Below are positions 1 through 5,655 of a stretch of 6,836 bases of DNA, piece by piece; position 1 is the stretch's first letter; each line of letters opens with the position of its first letter. The notes under the pieces are model-generated. The model was not told the origin of the DNA. It did not search any database and worked only from the letters and a program-made list of their open reading frames with translations. The DNA is from FEB-35 sp050263095 (GTDB lineage Bacteria; Desulfobacterota; Deferrimicrobia; Deferrimicrobiales; Deferrimicrobiaceae). Position numbers and translations under genes: made by a program. Location of the stretch: positions 1 through 6,836 of the forward strand of contig JBLNEW010000063.1 of the NCBI GenBank assembly GCA_050263095.1, read 5' to 3'.

Positions 1-121
1 TCCGCCGCGACCGGCCGGGCAAAACGCTCGAATCAACATCAAATATCGAGCGCTTCGCCCGAAAACAAAAAGCGGACAATTCATTTGCTAATAAACCGGA
101 CATTTCTATTTGCTCTTAACA
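1..121. mobile_element. Terminal end of an IS21-family-like insertion sequence (body outside window)
   Basis: Positions 72-95 and 96-121 are two imperfect tandem copies of a roughly 25-bp unit with the shared core CGGACA-TT-C-ATTTGCT-TAA, and the second ends in AACA at 121. Multiple internal terminal repeats of this kind, and ends of the form TG...CA, are typical of IS21-family elements; the reverse complement would begin TGTTAAGAGCAAATAG. The stretch 3-119 is an open frame that stops at TAA 117-119 and could be the tail of a coding region, but no transposase motif is visible. A 7-bp inverted repeat (25-31 with 46-52) lies just inside. Base composition here is clearly more A+T-rich than the flanking DNA. 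The family assignment rests on recalled resemblance of the end sequence; the other end and the istA/istB genes would have to lie to the left. Confidence 0.42.
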
Positions 122-480
122 GGGCGGCTGAAGTCGATCACACCCAAGACAGGTTCAATCCCCAACCAAACCCGCAAACGATGGCGGAGGGGGTGGGATT
201 CGCCATTAGGCTCCGGCGTTCTCGCCTACGCCCTCTCGGCCGCCTCGGCCACCTGCCGCGCTCCACAAGGTCGGGCTTGTCCTCGCTAGCGGCTCACGCT
301 CTTAAAGTGTCAAGTGTCGCTGCGCCGCCCGCCTCGGGGCCTTTCGCGCTCACCGTCGCTCGCGCTTTTCCTCCCTACTCGGTCGGCGGCCCCTCGGACT
401 CGGATCCTGCAACGCGAACTGCCCATGGCAGAATCCTCGTCGCTCAGCGCGGGCTCGCGTTCGAATCCCATCGAGCGCCA
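122..480. other. Gene-poor intergenic region between IS-like end and tRNA-Ser
   Basis: No credible protein gene is seen here. The open frames on both strands lack ribosome binding sites and recognisable domains, and they run into or across the antisense of the tRNA. Within it lie the 22-bp copy of the tRNA 3' end (181-202), a small hairpin at 215-232 (GGCGT/ACGCC stem), several related GC-rich patches of the form GCTCAnCG/CGCTCGCGC (about 285-300, 347-365, 440-460), and an inverted partial copy of the tRNA 3' end at 459-480. The patchy repetition suggests a non-coding repeat element rather than a decayed gene. Confidence 0.5.
181..202 (-). repeat. Direct copy of the tRNA-Ser 3' end (22 bp, att-like)
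   Basis: These 22 bases are identical to 503-524, the 3' end of the tRNA-Ser gene. They span one flanking base, CCA, the discriminator base, the seven-base acceptor strand, the five-base T-stem strand and part of the T-loop. Identity stops abruptly at 203 versus 525. A duplicated tRNA 3' end in the same orientation, downstream of the intact gene, is the usual product of tyrosine-recombinase integration at a tRNA. The spacing of 322 bp is far too short for an element carrying an integrase, so this is either a remnant left after deletion or a tRNA-derived repeat. Confidence 0.7.
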
Positions 481-508
481 TTTTTCGCCCTGGGGGCGAA
501 AAATGGCG
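476..508 (-). terminator. Hairpin terminator behind tRNA-Ser, overlapping its 3' end
   Basis: A perfect 15-bp inverted repeat, 476-490 with 494-508, is separated by a 3-base loop (TGG on the plus strand). Read on the minus strand, the hairpin begins in the last bases of the tRNA, and its inner arm ATTTTTCGCCC pairs with GGGCGAAAAAT. The T-rich and A-rich parts are inside the stem, and no long T run follows, so it is not a textbook terminator. Its place directly after CCA still makes 3'-end formation of the tRNA transcript the simplest role. It could work in both directions. Confidence 0.5.
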
Positions 509-524
509 GAGGGGGTGGGATTCG
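503..524 (-). repeat. Intact-gene copy of the 22-bp tRNA 3'-end direct repeat
   Basis: This is the partner of the copy at 181-202. It is the part of the tRNA-Ser gene from the T-loop through the CCA end, the segment most often used as an attachment core by tRNA-targeting integrases. The intact gene keeps this copy, so integration or duplication would not have damaged the tRNA. Confidence 0.7.
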
Positions 525-596
525 AACCCACGTGGCGGCTCGCACCGCCAAGTCGATTTCGAGTCGACCCCGTTACGGCCACTTCGGTACCCCTCC
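504..596 (-). tRNA. tRNA-Ser (anticodon CGA)
   Basis: The minus strand folds as a 93-nt class II tRNA with encoded CCA. The acceptor stem is GGAGGGG/CCCCTCC with discriminator G. The D-arm has a three-pair CCG/CGG stem. The anticodon arm is GTCGA-CTCGAAA-TCGAC with anticodon CGA at 559-561. The long variable arm has a GGCGG/CCGCC stem, and the T-arm is GTGGG-TTCGAAT-CCCAC. The long variable arm and the CGA anticodon identify serine, reading UCG codons. CCA is encoded at 504-506. All stems pair without mismatch, so the gene looks functional. A promoter lies upstream and a hairpin overlaps the 3' end. The 3' portion is duplicated at 181-202. Confidence 0.95.
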
Positions 597-611
597 GCGC
601 GCAGGAACGGT

Positions 612-641
612 ATTATATCGGAAACGCGACGTAGCTGGAAA
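612..641 (-). promoter_or_regulatory. Sigma-70-type promoter of tRNA-Ser
   Basis: On the minus strand, a perfect -10 box TATAAT (612-617) follows a -35 box TTTCCA (636-641, four of six consensus bases) with an 18-bp spacer. Transcription would start near 605, about nine bases before the mature tRNA 5' end at 596. The position relative to the tRNA fits well; no experimental support is available. Confidence 0.6.
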
Positions 642-696
642 GCGCGGGGAAAACCGCTTCATACCGGGGGGATCCCGGTCCCGACGGAGGAGACCG

Positions 697-2136
697 ATGC
701 AAGACGGCTGGCGGATCGCGGCGCTGGTCCTCTCGACTGCGGGGTACGTCTTCGCCTTCGTCCTGATCCCCCGGATCATCCTCGAGCGGCGCCAGCCTGC
801 CGCCACGGTCGCCTGGGTGCTCTCAATCGCGCTGCTCCCCGTGGTGGGCGTCCCCCTTTACTTCCTCGTGGGCGGCCGCCGGATACGCCGCCACATCCGC
901 GCAAAGACCGGCGCGGTCGGCTCCACCGAAAGCTCCGTCGAGAACCGGGTAAGGCCCGAGGACCTCCCCTCGCCCATCTCCGCAACTTGCGGGAGAGTCC
1001 TGACGACGGCCGGCGCGCCGCCGCCTGTCGCTGGGAACCGCGTCACAGTCGTCGAAGGAGGAGAGGCGGTCTACGGAACGGTTCTCGGACTTATCGAGGG
1101 GGCCCGCGACCACATTCACTGCCAGTTCTTCATCCTGGATGTCGATCCGGTCGGAAGAAGGTTCATCCACGCTCTTGCCTCCCGGGCAAGGGCGGGCGTC
1201 CGCGTCCGGCTGCTGCTGGATGCGGTCGGATCCTGGCGGGCATTGCGCCAGATCGTCCGTCCTCTGCGAAAAGCGGGAGGAGAAGTTTCGGCGTTCCTTC
1301 CAGCGCTCCCTCTGCACCGGAAGTGGTCGGCCCACCTGCGCAACCACCGGAAATTGCTGATCGCCGACGGACGGGCCGCCTTCACGGGGGGGATGAACAT
1401 CGGGAACCGCTACATGCGCCCGCGCGCCGGGCCCGGCCTATGGAGGGACAGCGCCGTGGTGATCGAGGGGATGTCGGTGAGGGACCTGCAGGCGATCTTC
1501 CTGGACGACTGGGCGTTCGCAACCGAAGAGGCGGGACCGGAAGGGGTGATGTTCCCCCCGCTTGCCGCTCCCGAAAACGTCCCGGAGGACGGCCTCGTGC
1601 AGGTCGTAGCCTCGGGGCCCGACCGCGCCATGCGTCCAATATACCAGGGAGTGTTCACGGCGTTCACGCTTGCGCGCAGGAGAATCTGGATTGCGACTCC
1701 GTACTTCGTGCCCGACGACGCGATCAGCACCTGCCTGGAAAACGCGTCCCTTCGCGGAATCGACGTGCGGCTGCTCATGCCGGAGAAATCGGATCTGAAG
1801 ACGGTGGAGCTGGCGGGCCGTTCGTACTTCGCCGACCTGATGCAGGCGGGGGTGAAGATCTACCTCTACCTGCCGACGAATCTCCATTCCAAAGTTCTTA
1901 TCATCGACGACGACGTCGGGGTCGTCGGCTCCTCTAACGTCGACATCCGCAGCTTCTTCCTCAATTTCGAGCTGGGCATTTTCCTGTACGGAAGGAAGGA
2001 GATCGACGCGCTCGCTTCGGGGTTCGAGACGGACCTGTCGTTCGCAGCGGAGCTTGATCCCTCGGCGTTCGGACGACGACCGAAATTCGTGCGTCTCCTG
2101 GAAGACACCGCCCGGATTTTCTCCCCGTTATTCTAG
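697..2136 (+). CDS. cls: Cardiolipin synthase (phospholipase D superfamily)
   Basis: The 479-residue product is predicted to be an inner-membrane enzyme that joins phosphatidyl groups to make cardiolipin. Two N-terminal membrane segments (about residues 7-29 and 38-60) form the PLD-nuclease N-terminal region. Two catalytic HKD motifs follow: H217-x-K219-x4-D224 (HRKLLIAD), followed by GGMNIGNRYM, and H397-x-K399-x4-D404 (HSKVLIID), followed by GSSNVDIRSF. Length and layout match ClsA-type enzymes of about 480 residues with all catalytic residues present. The start at 697 was chosen because GGAGGA lies five bases upstream and the membrane segments begin at once. The frame stays open further upstream, but that part crosses the tRNA and is not coding. 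The gene is converging with tadA, with 13 bp between stops. The substrate (phosphatidylglycerol alone, or also phosphatidylethanolamine) cannot be read from sequence. Confidence 0.92.
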   Translation: MQDGWRIAALVLSTAGYVFAFVLIPRIILERRQPAATVAWVLSIALLPVVGVPLYFLVGGRRIRRHIRAKTGAVGSTESSVENRVRPEDLPSPISATCGRVLTTAGAPPPVAGNRVTVVEGGEAVYGTVLGLIEGARDHIHCQFFILDVDPVGRRFIHALASRARAGVRVRLLLDAVGSWRALRQIVRPLRKAGGEVSAFLPALPLHRKWSAHLRNHRKLLIADGRAAFTGGMNIGNRYMRPRAGPGLWRDSAVVIEGMSVRDLQAIFLDDWAFATEEAGPEGVMFPPLAAPENVPEDGLVQVVASGPDRAMRPIYQGVFTAFTLARRRIWIATPYFVPDDAISTCLENASLRGIDVRLLMPEKSDLKTVELAGRSYFADLMQAGVKIYLYLPTNLHSKVLIIDDDVGVVGSSNVDIRSFFLNFELGIFLYGRKEIDALASGFETDLSFAAELDPSAFGRRPKFVRLLEDTARIFSPLF

Positions 2137-2149
2137 TTCAGGGGTCAGG

Positions 2150-2605
2150 TTACCGGCGAGAGCGGAAGAATTCCGCCATGATGGCCGAGCACTCCTCCGC
2201 GAGGACTCCGGAGATGACGTAGGCGTGATGGTTGAGACGTTGATCGGACGCGATCCTGTACAGGGTCCGGACGGCTCCCGTCTTCGGGTCGTCGGCCCCG
2301 TAGATTATTTCCGCCACGCGGGCATGGACCGCGGCGCCGGCGCACATCGGGCACGGCTCTATCGTCACTACGAGGCGGCATCCGTCCAGCCGGTAGTTTC
2401 CCGACTTCTTCGCCGCCTTCCGCAGGGCGAGGATCTCGGCATGGGCGGTGGGATCGCATTCCGAAACGGGGCGATTGTGGGCGCGGGAGAGGATCTCTCC
2501 GGAAGGCCCGACGACTATGGCGCCCACGGGAACCTCTCCGGAAGCGGCGGCTTTCTCCGCTTCGCGAAGCGCGATCCGCATCCACTCCTGCCGCGGATCA
2601 CTCAC
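2150..2605 (-). CDS. tadA: tRNA-specific adenosine deaminase TadA
   Basis: The 151-residue cytidine-deaminase-fold enzyme converts A34 to inosine in the wobble position, classically of tRNA-Arg(ACG). The zinc site and catalytic residues are present: H55-A-E57 with E57 as proton shuttle, and P84-C85-P-M-C88. The N-terminal EVPVGAIVV block (about residues 24-32) and the C-terminal ISGVLAEECSAIMAEFF helix are typical of TadA. The start chosen is GTG at 2605, which gives the usual short lead (MSDPRQEWM...) and overlaps the DUF3106 stop by 8 nt (GTGAGTGA). An in-frame ATG at 2656 would add 17 proline-rich residues unlike the family and has no ribosome binding site. An ATG at 2581 with AGGAG close upstream is also possible but would remove conserved positions. 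It is the last gene of a tight leftward cluster and probably depends on translational coupling. Confidence 0.93.
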   Translation of the reverse strand: MSDPRQEWMRIALREAEKAAASGEVPVGAIVVGPSGEILSRAHNRPVSECDPTAHAEILALRKAAKKSGNYRLDGCRLVVTIEPCPMCAGAAVHARVAEIIYGADDPKTGAVRTLYRIASDQRLNHHAYVISGVLAEECSAIMAEFFRSRR

Positions 2606-3266
2606 GAGGCGGCCCGGCAGGGCTTCCCGGGGGGCCGGGATGTTCGGGAACCGCATCGCCCGGAGGAACGCGCCCGCCGGCCGGCGGCCGCGGCGGAGGC
2701 TCCGAGAAGAGGAACCGCTGGACGGCCCGTTGCTCCCCCGGTGCCAGATTCCGGTAGAACGGCCAGTTCATCATCTGCTCATCCCGCTCCGCGGCGGGCA
2801 TGCCGCGCCATTCCGCTATCCTGCGCTTCAGCGTCTTGCGTCGCTCCGGCGGAAGCTGCTTCCAGTTTCCGAAGAACTTTCTGATCGCCGCCTTCTCGTC
2901 GGGCCAGGCATTGCGATATATCTCACGCCGCCCCCGCAGATAATTGCGTTCCGACTCCGGGAGCTCCCGCCATCGCCTCCTACGATCGAGGATACGCTCT
3001 TTCTGCTCCTGAGGCAGCTCCTTCCACCGGTTATATCGCTCCCGTACCCGCTCCCTTTCCTCGGGGGACATCCGCCGCCACCGCTCCATCCGTTCGGGAG
3101 TAACTTCCCCGGGGCGCTTGTTCCCAAGCCGTTCCGGCCCTCCTCCCCCTCCTCCGCGGCTTCTCGAATCGGCATCCAGGGCGGGCGGAACCAGGCACAA
3201 CGCCAGGGCGAGAAGCGCCGCGCAAAGGGCTTTCTTCGCCATGCCGCCGTTCTTCGCCGGGCTCAC
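2598..3266 (-). CDS. Secreted DUF3106 family protein with Trp-anchored repeats
   Basis: The 222-residue basic protein has a Sec-type signal peptide (Lys at 11-12, hydrophobic stretch 13-30, likely cleavage near A29 or A32), so it should be periplasmic. After a Gly-rich linker (38-43), residues about 55-187 are Arg/Glu-rich helices with repeated W-x-x-[LM]-P-x-E/x-[RK] motifs. Trp lies at 63, 81, 99, 121, 135, 153 and 168, often 18 residues apart. This pattern is that of DUF3106, whose function is unknown. The tail (189-220) is Pro/Gly-rich. The start is GTG at 3266, because AGGAGG lies five bases upstream and GTGA overlaps the anti-sigma stop by 4 nt; an ATG at 3242 is weaker. Its place directly after an anti-sigma factor suggests a periplasmic partner in the same signalling pathway, by loose analogy with helical stress proteins such as CpxP/ZraP. 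That role is inference. Confidence 0.82.
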   Translation of the reverse strand: MSPAKNGGMAKKALCAALLALALCLVPPALDADSRSRGGGGGGPERLGNKRPGEVTPERMERWRRMSPEERERVRERYNRWKELPQEQKERILDRRRRWRELPESERNYLRGRREIYRNAWPDEKAAIRKFFGNWKQLPPERRKTLKRRIAEWRGMPAAERDEQMMNWPFYRNLAPGEQRAVQRFLFSEPPPRPPAGGRVPPGDAVPEHPGPPGSPAGPPRE

Positions 3267-3883
3267 CCCTGCCTCCTGTGCGGCGGCTCGAAGATGTCCA
3301 TTTCATCGACGTCCCCCGGCGCCTCAAGCGCCGACGGATCCTCGAGGATGTCGAGATGGGCGATGATATCCCGCTCTTCGGGAGTCAGTTCGGCTCCTGC
3401 ACGCGCGGCGGAGACGGTCTCCCGCCGGGGATCGTCAGCAAGCGGGGAGCCGGGAGAACCCGAAAGCGGAGGCGATGACGGCTGCATGGTTTCCGCTGCA
3501 GGGCCGGTCCGTGCTGCGGCCGGTATCCGTTCCAGGGTGGAGACGGCATCCTTGTTATTCTCCGGGGAGGAAACAAGGAACAGGACCAGTGCAGCAGCAG
3601 CCGCAAGCGGGACAGCCGCCCATCGGATGGAGAATGCAAACAGGCTGCGGCGCCGCGGCAGGAGGTCCTCGGCCTCCATCCGGGCGAACAGCTTCTCCCG
3701 GAAATCGGGAGGGACGGCTCCTTCGGTCTTCGCAACACCTGTCCCGATAGCCCGCATCTTACGTTCGAATGCGCGGCACCCCGCGCACTTCTCGATATGG
3801 TCGAGAATCAGCCTGGCCTCCTCCGGCGAGGCCTCCCCGTCGATCGATAAGCTTATGATTTCCCTTAACTCACGGCATTCCAT
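3263..3883 (-). CDS. Membrane-anchored zf-HC2 anti-sigma factor
   Basis: The 206-residue protein has an N-terminal zinc-finger anti-sigma domain with C3 and H29-x3-C33-x2-C36, which normally grips the cognate ECF sigma factor in the cytoplasm. One membrane helix follows at about 88-104 (WAAVPLAAAAALVLFLV). The periplasmic part is Pro/Ser-rich and low in complexity (about 120-150), then ends in an acidic segment with ELTPEERDIIAHLDILED (about 165-182). It lies 48 bp after the sigma gene and overlaps the DUF3106 gene by 4 nt, as expected for a sigma/anti-sigma pair with a downstream accessory. The start ATG at 3883 places the finger at residue 3, as in the family, with a GGGGA-like site upstream. 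The signal that releases sigma is not known. The acidic C-terminal tail is a possible contact for the very basic DUF3106 protein (inference). Confidence 0.87.
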   Translation of the reverse strand: MECRELREIISLSIDGEASPEEARLILDHIEKCAGCRAFERKMRAIGTGVAKTEGAVPPDFREKLFARMEAEDLLPRRRSLFAFSIRWAAVPLAAAAALVLFLVSSPENNKDAVSTLERIPAAARTGPAAETMQPSSPPLSGSPGSPLADDPRRETVSAARAGAELTPEERDIIAHLDILEDPSALEAPGDVDEMDIFEPPHRRQG

Positions 3884-3931
3884 TGAAATATCCCCGCTTT
3901 TCCATATAAACCCCTGCAGGCGGAAATGGTT

Positions 3932-4507
3932 TCACGGCAACAGCTCCGAAAGTGACTCAAGCAGCATTTCCCGCGCCCGGAATATGCGGCTTTTGACCGC
4001 TTGCACCGTAATCCCAAGCACGGCAGCCACTTCTTCATATGACAAGCCGTCTCCGCGGTTCAGTACGAAAGCCGATCGATACCCCTCCGGAAGCTTCTGC
4101 AGGGCGGCGACGAACCGCTCCTGGATCTCCGCGCTCCATGCCATCTCTTCGGGATTAAGTGCAGCGGGGCCCGGGAGCTGTACCGCGGGCGACCCGTCGT
4201 CGGTCTCCTCGCCGGGTACGATCGGCACCTTTTCCCGGTCGTCCTTGTCGTCGCGAAGGAAATTCAGCGTCGTCCTGCGGGCGACGGTGTACATCCAGGT
4301 GGTGAATCTCGCCTTCGGTTCCCATGTGAACGCCGCCCGGGCGATCCTCAAGAACGTCTCCTGGGCCGCCTCCTCCGCCCTTGCCTGGTCGCCCGTCATG
4401 CGGTAGGCGAAATGGATCACCTTCCTGTGGTAACGAGCGAAGAGCTCTTCGAATGCGTCCCGGCTCCCTTTCCGGTAGAGCTTTATAAGTTCTTCGTCGG
4501 TTCTCAT
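3932..4507 (-). CDS. ECF-type RNA polymerase sigma factor
   Basis: The 191-residue sigma-70 family protein has region 2 at about 17-86 (DAFEELFARYHRKVIHFAYRM, then EEAAQETFLRI and the DNA-melting stretch FTTWMYTVARR) and region 4 at about 130-182 (LPEGYRSAFVLNRGDGLSYEEVAAVLGI, then VKSRIFRAREML helix-turn-helix). Regions 1 and 3 are missing, as in the ECF group. An acidic linker lies between the two regions. The start ATG at 4507 lies one base after the ferritin stop (TGACATG) with no clear ribosome binding site, so translation is probably coupled to the ferritin gene. Frame upstream of this ATG lies inside the ferritin gene and gives no sensible residues. The neighbouring zf-HC2 gene is its expected regulator. 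Target promoters cannot be deduced. Confidence 0.93.
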   Translation of the reverse strand: MRTDEELIKLYRKGSRDAFEELFARYHRKVIHFAYRMTGDQARAEEAAQETFLRIARAAFTWEPKARFTTWMYTVARRTTLNFLRDDKDDREKVPIVPGEETDDGSPAVQLPGPAALNPEEMAWSAEIQERFVAALQKLPEGYRSAFVLNRGDGLSYEEVAAVLGITVQAVKSRIFRAREMLLESLSELLP

Positions 4508-4508
4508 G

Positions 4509-5042
4509 TCAGAACGGCCAGAACCGCGCTTCCTCCCAGTACATCTCACGCAGCTGCCCGTACTGGCGTGCAAGGATGTCGAGGTGCTCCTTTTCCCAGG
4601 CGATCAGCTCGTCGAACAGCCGCTCCGCGGGGGGATCTCCCTTGACTTTCTTCCGCAGGACGCCGAATTGCTCTATCGCCCGCCTTTCCAGCGTCATGCC
4701 GATCGAGAGCGCCGCCGCCTCCCCTTCCACGTTCTTCCCCTTTGCGACGAAATCTTCCGTGAACAAGGGGGAGCGGAATTTCCGGATAGCCTTCCGGTCC
4801 GCCGGCCCCCGGATCCTCTTCGGATGCTTCCCTTCGGCCATCCTGGCGATCTGCGCGGCGATCGCTTCCCGATGCTTCTCCTCCTCCTCCATCAGGAACG
4901 TGAACATCTGCCGCGGTCCGTCGCGGCGTGCGCTCCGGGCGGCCATCCTGTAGAATTCCCGCCCGTCCACCTCGTTTTGCAGCGCCTGCTGAAGACCGCC
5001 GGCGATTGCTCCCGATAGACCCCTGGCCGGTCCCTTTTTCAT
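4509..5042 (-). CDS. Rubrerythrin-like ferritin-family di-iron protein
   Basis: The 177-residue helical protein has the paired motifs of a four-helix di-iron centre. E24 (NEVDGREFY) and E54-x2-H57 (EEEEKHRE) form the first half; E119 (GMTLERRAIEQF) and E150-x2-H153 (WEKEHLDIL) form the second. There is no C-terminal rubredoxin domain (no CxxC pair), so it is an erythrin/ferritin-like form rather than full rubrerythrin. A central insertion (about 72-105) separates the halves. The C-terminus LREMYWEEARFWPF is aromatic-rich. Proteins of this superfamily reduce peroxide or handle iron; the exact activity is not determined by sequence. The start ATG at 5042 has a GGGAGG-like site upstream. It is the first gene of the leftward cluster leading into the ECF sigma gene and is divergent from folE. 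Cys residues are absent. Confidence 0.83.
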   Translation of the reverse strand: MKKGPARGLSGAIAGGLQQALQNEVDGREFYRMAARSARRDGPRQMFTFLMEEEEKHREAIAAQIARMAEGKHPKRIRGPADRKAIRKFRSPLFTEDFVAKGKNVEGEAAALSIGMTLERRAIEQFGVLRKKVKGDPPAERLFDELIAWEKEHLDILARQYGQLREMYWEEARFWPF

Positions 5043-5080
5043 TTTGGGCGCCCCTCCCGGTGCTATATGATGGTTCCATT
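5043..5080. promoter_or_regulatory. Short divergent promoter region between ferritin and folE
   Basis: Only 38 bp separate the two start codons, so promoter elements of each gene must reach into the other's coding sequence. On the plus strand TATATG (5064-5069) is a possible -10 box for folE, 11 bases before its ATG, which would give a very short or nearly absent leader; no convincing -35 box was seen. On the minus strand CATAAT (5078-5083) and TATAGC (5062-5067) are possible -10 boxes for the ferritin cluster, also without good -35 boxes. A 5-bp inverted repeat, GTTCC-N8-GGAAC (5073-5090), covers the folE start and might be an operator or chance. Confidence 0.3.
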
Positions 5081-5641
5081 ATGCAGGAACTTATACGGGA
5101 CTTGCTGATCAAGATTGGGGAGGACCCGGACCGGGAAGGACTGAAGCGGACCCCTGAACGGTACGAGAAGGCTATAGCCACTCTCACCTCGGGCTACGCG
5201 CAGAACCCCCGCGAGGTGCTGCAGCGCGCCCTTTTCCACGAGCAGTACGACGAGATGGTGATCGTCAAGGACATCGACATATTCTCCCTGTGCGAGCACC
5301 ACCTGCTTCCCTTTTTCGGGAAGTGCCACGTTGCCTACATGCCGAGGAAAAACATAGTCGGGCTGTCCAAGATCGCCCGGGTGGTGGAACTCTACTCGCG
5401 CAGGCTGCAGGTGCAGGAGCGGCTTACACAGGAGATCGCAACGGCGATCATGGACACCTTGAATCCGGCCGGCGTGGCGGTCGTCGTAGAAGCGTTCCAC
5501 CTGTGCATGATGATGCGCGGCGTCGAAAAGCAGAACTCCAAGGCGGTAACCTCGGCGATGCTGGGCGTCTTCAGGACCCGGGAATCGACGCGGATGGAGT
5601 TCCTGGAGCTTATCAAACCCACGCTGAACATCCTGAGATAG
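5081..5641 (+). CDS. folE: GTP cyclohydrolase I
   Basis: The 186-residue enzyme converts GTP to 7,8-dihydroneopterin triphosphate, the first step to tetrahydrofolate (in some bacteria also to queuosine). The active-site zinc ligands are C71 and H74 in SLCEHHLLPFFGK, and C142 in FHLCMMMRG. The catalytic His residues are H73 and H140, and the GVEKQNSKAVTSAMLG signature follows. The protein is full length for the compact type I enzyme. ATG 5081 was chosen because the product then begins MQELIRDLLIKIGEDPDREG, as in the family. The frame is open further upstream to 4928, but that stretch is antisense to the ferritin gene. No Shine-Dalgarno site is evident before this ATG. It is followed after 14 bp by bcp on the same strand, so the two are probably co-transcribed. 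Confidence 0.95.
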   Translation: MQELIRDLLIKIGEDPDREGLKRTPERYEKAIATLTSGYAQNPREVLQRALFHEQYDEMVIVKDIDIFSLCEHHLLPFFGKCHVAYMPRKNIVGLSKIARVVELYSRRLQVQERLTQEIATAIMDTLNPAGVAVVVEAFHLCMMMRGVEKQNSKAVTSAMLGVFRTRESTRMEFLELIKPTLNILR

Positions 5642-5655
5642 GCGGGAGGGATATC

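Noticed and set aside
25..52. 7-bp inverted repeat as an independent terminator
   Set aside because: The stem is short with a 14-base loop and no T run; it is more likely part of the IS-like end or chance.
459..480. Second tRNA on the plus strand ending in GCGCCA
   Set aside because: The T-loop-like TTCGAAT is present, but the flanking bases do not pair into a T-stem and no matching 5' acceptor strand exists upstream.
310..634. Open frames on both strands through the tRNA-Ser region (products with GSNPTPSA or GVGFEPT-like stretches)
   Set aside because: These are well-known spurious translations of tRNA T-arm and acceptor sequences; no ribosome binding site or domain supports them.
85..696. 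Long upstream extension of the cardiolipin synthase frame
   Set aside because: It runs through the IS-like end, the repeat region and antisense of the tRNA-Ser gene, has no domain, and the true start at 697 has a strong ribosome binding site directly before the membrane segments.
2448..4406. Very long plus-strand open frame of 652 codons
   Set aside because: It is antisense to tadA, DUF3106, anti-sigma and sigma genes, all of which have recognisable domains and overlapping junctions; the frame is a GC-rich shadow with low-complexity Ser/Arg/Pro content.
4508..4573. Upstream start for the ECF sigma factor adding 22 residues
   Set aside because: The extra residues lie inside the ferritin gene and do not resemble a sigma N-terminus; ATG 4507 gives the standard TDEELIKLYRKG beginning.
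4928..5080. N-terminal extension of folE
   Set aside because: It is antisense to the ferritin gene and carries no FolE homology; the conserved protein begins at 5081.
5290..5655. N-terminal extension of the bcp frame
   Set aside because: It overlaps folE in another frame; ATG 5656 has a clear ribosome binding site and gives the usual BCP length.
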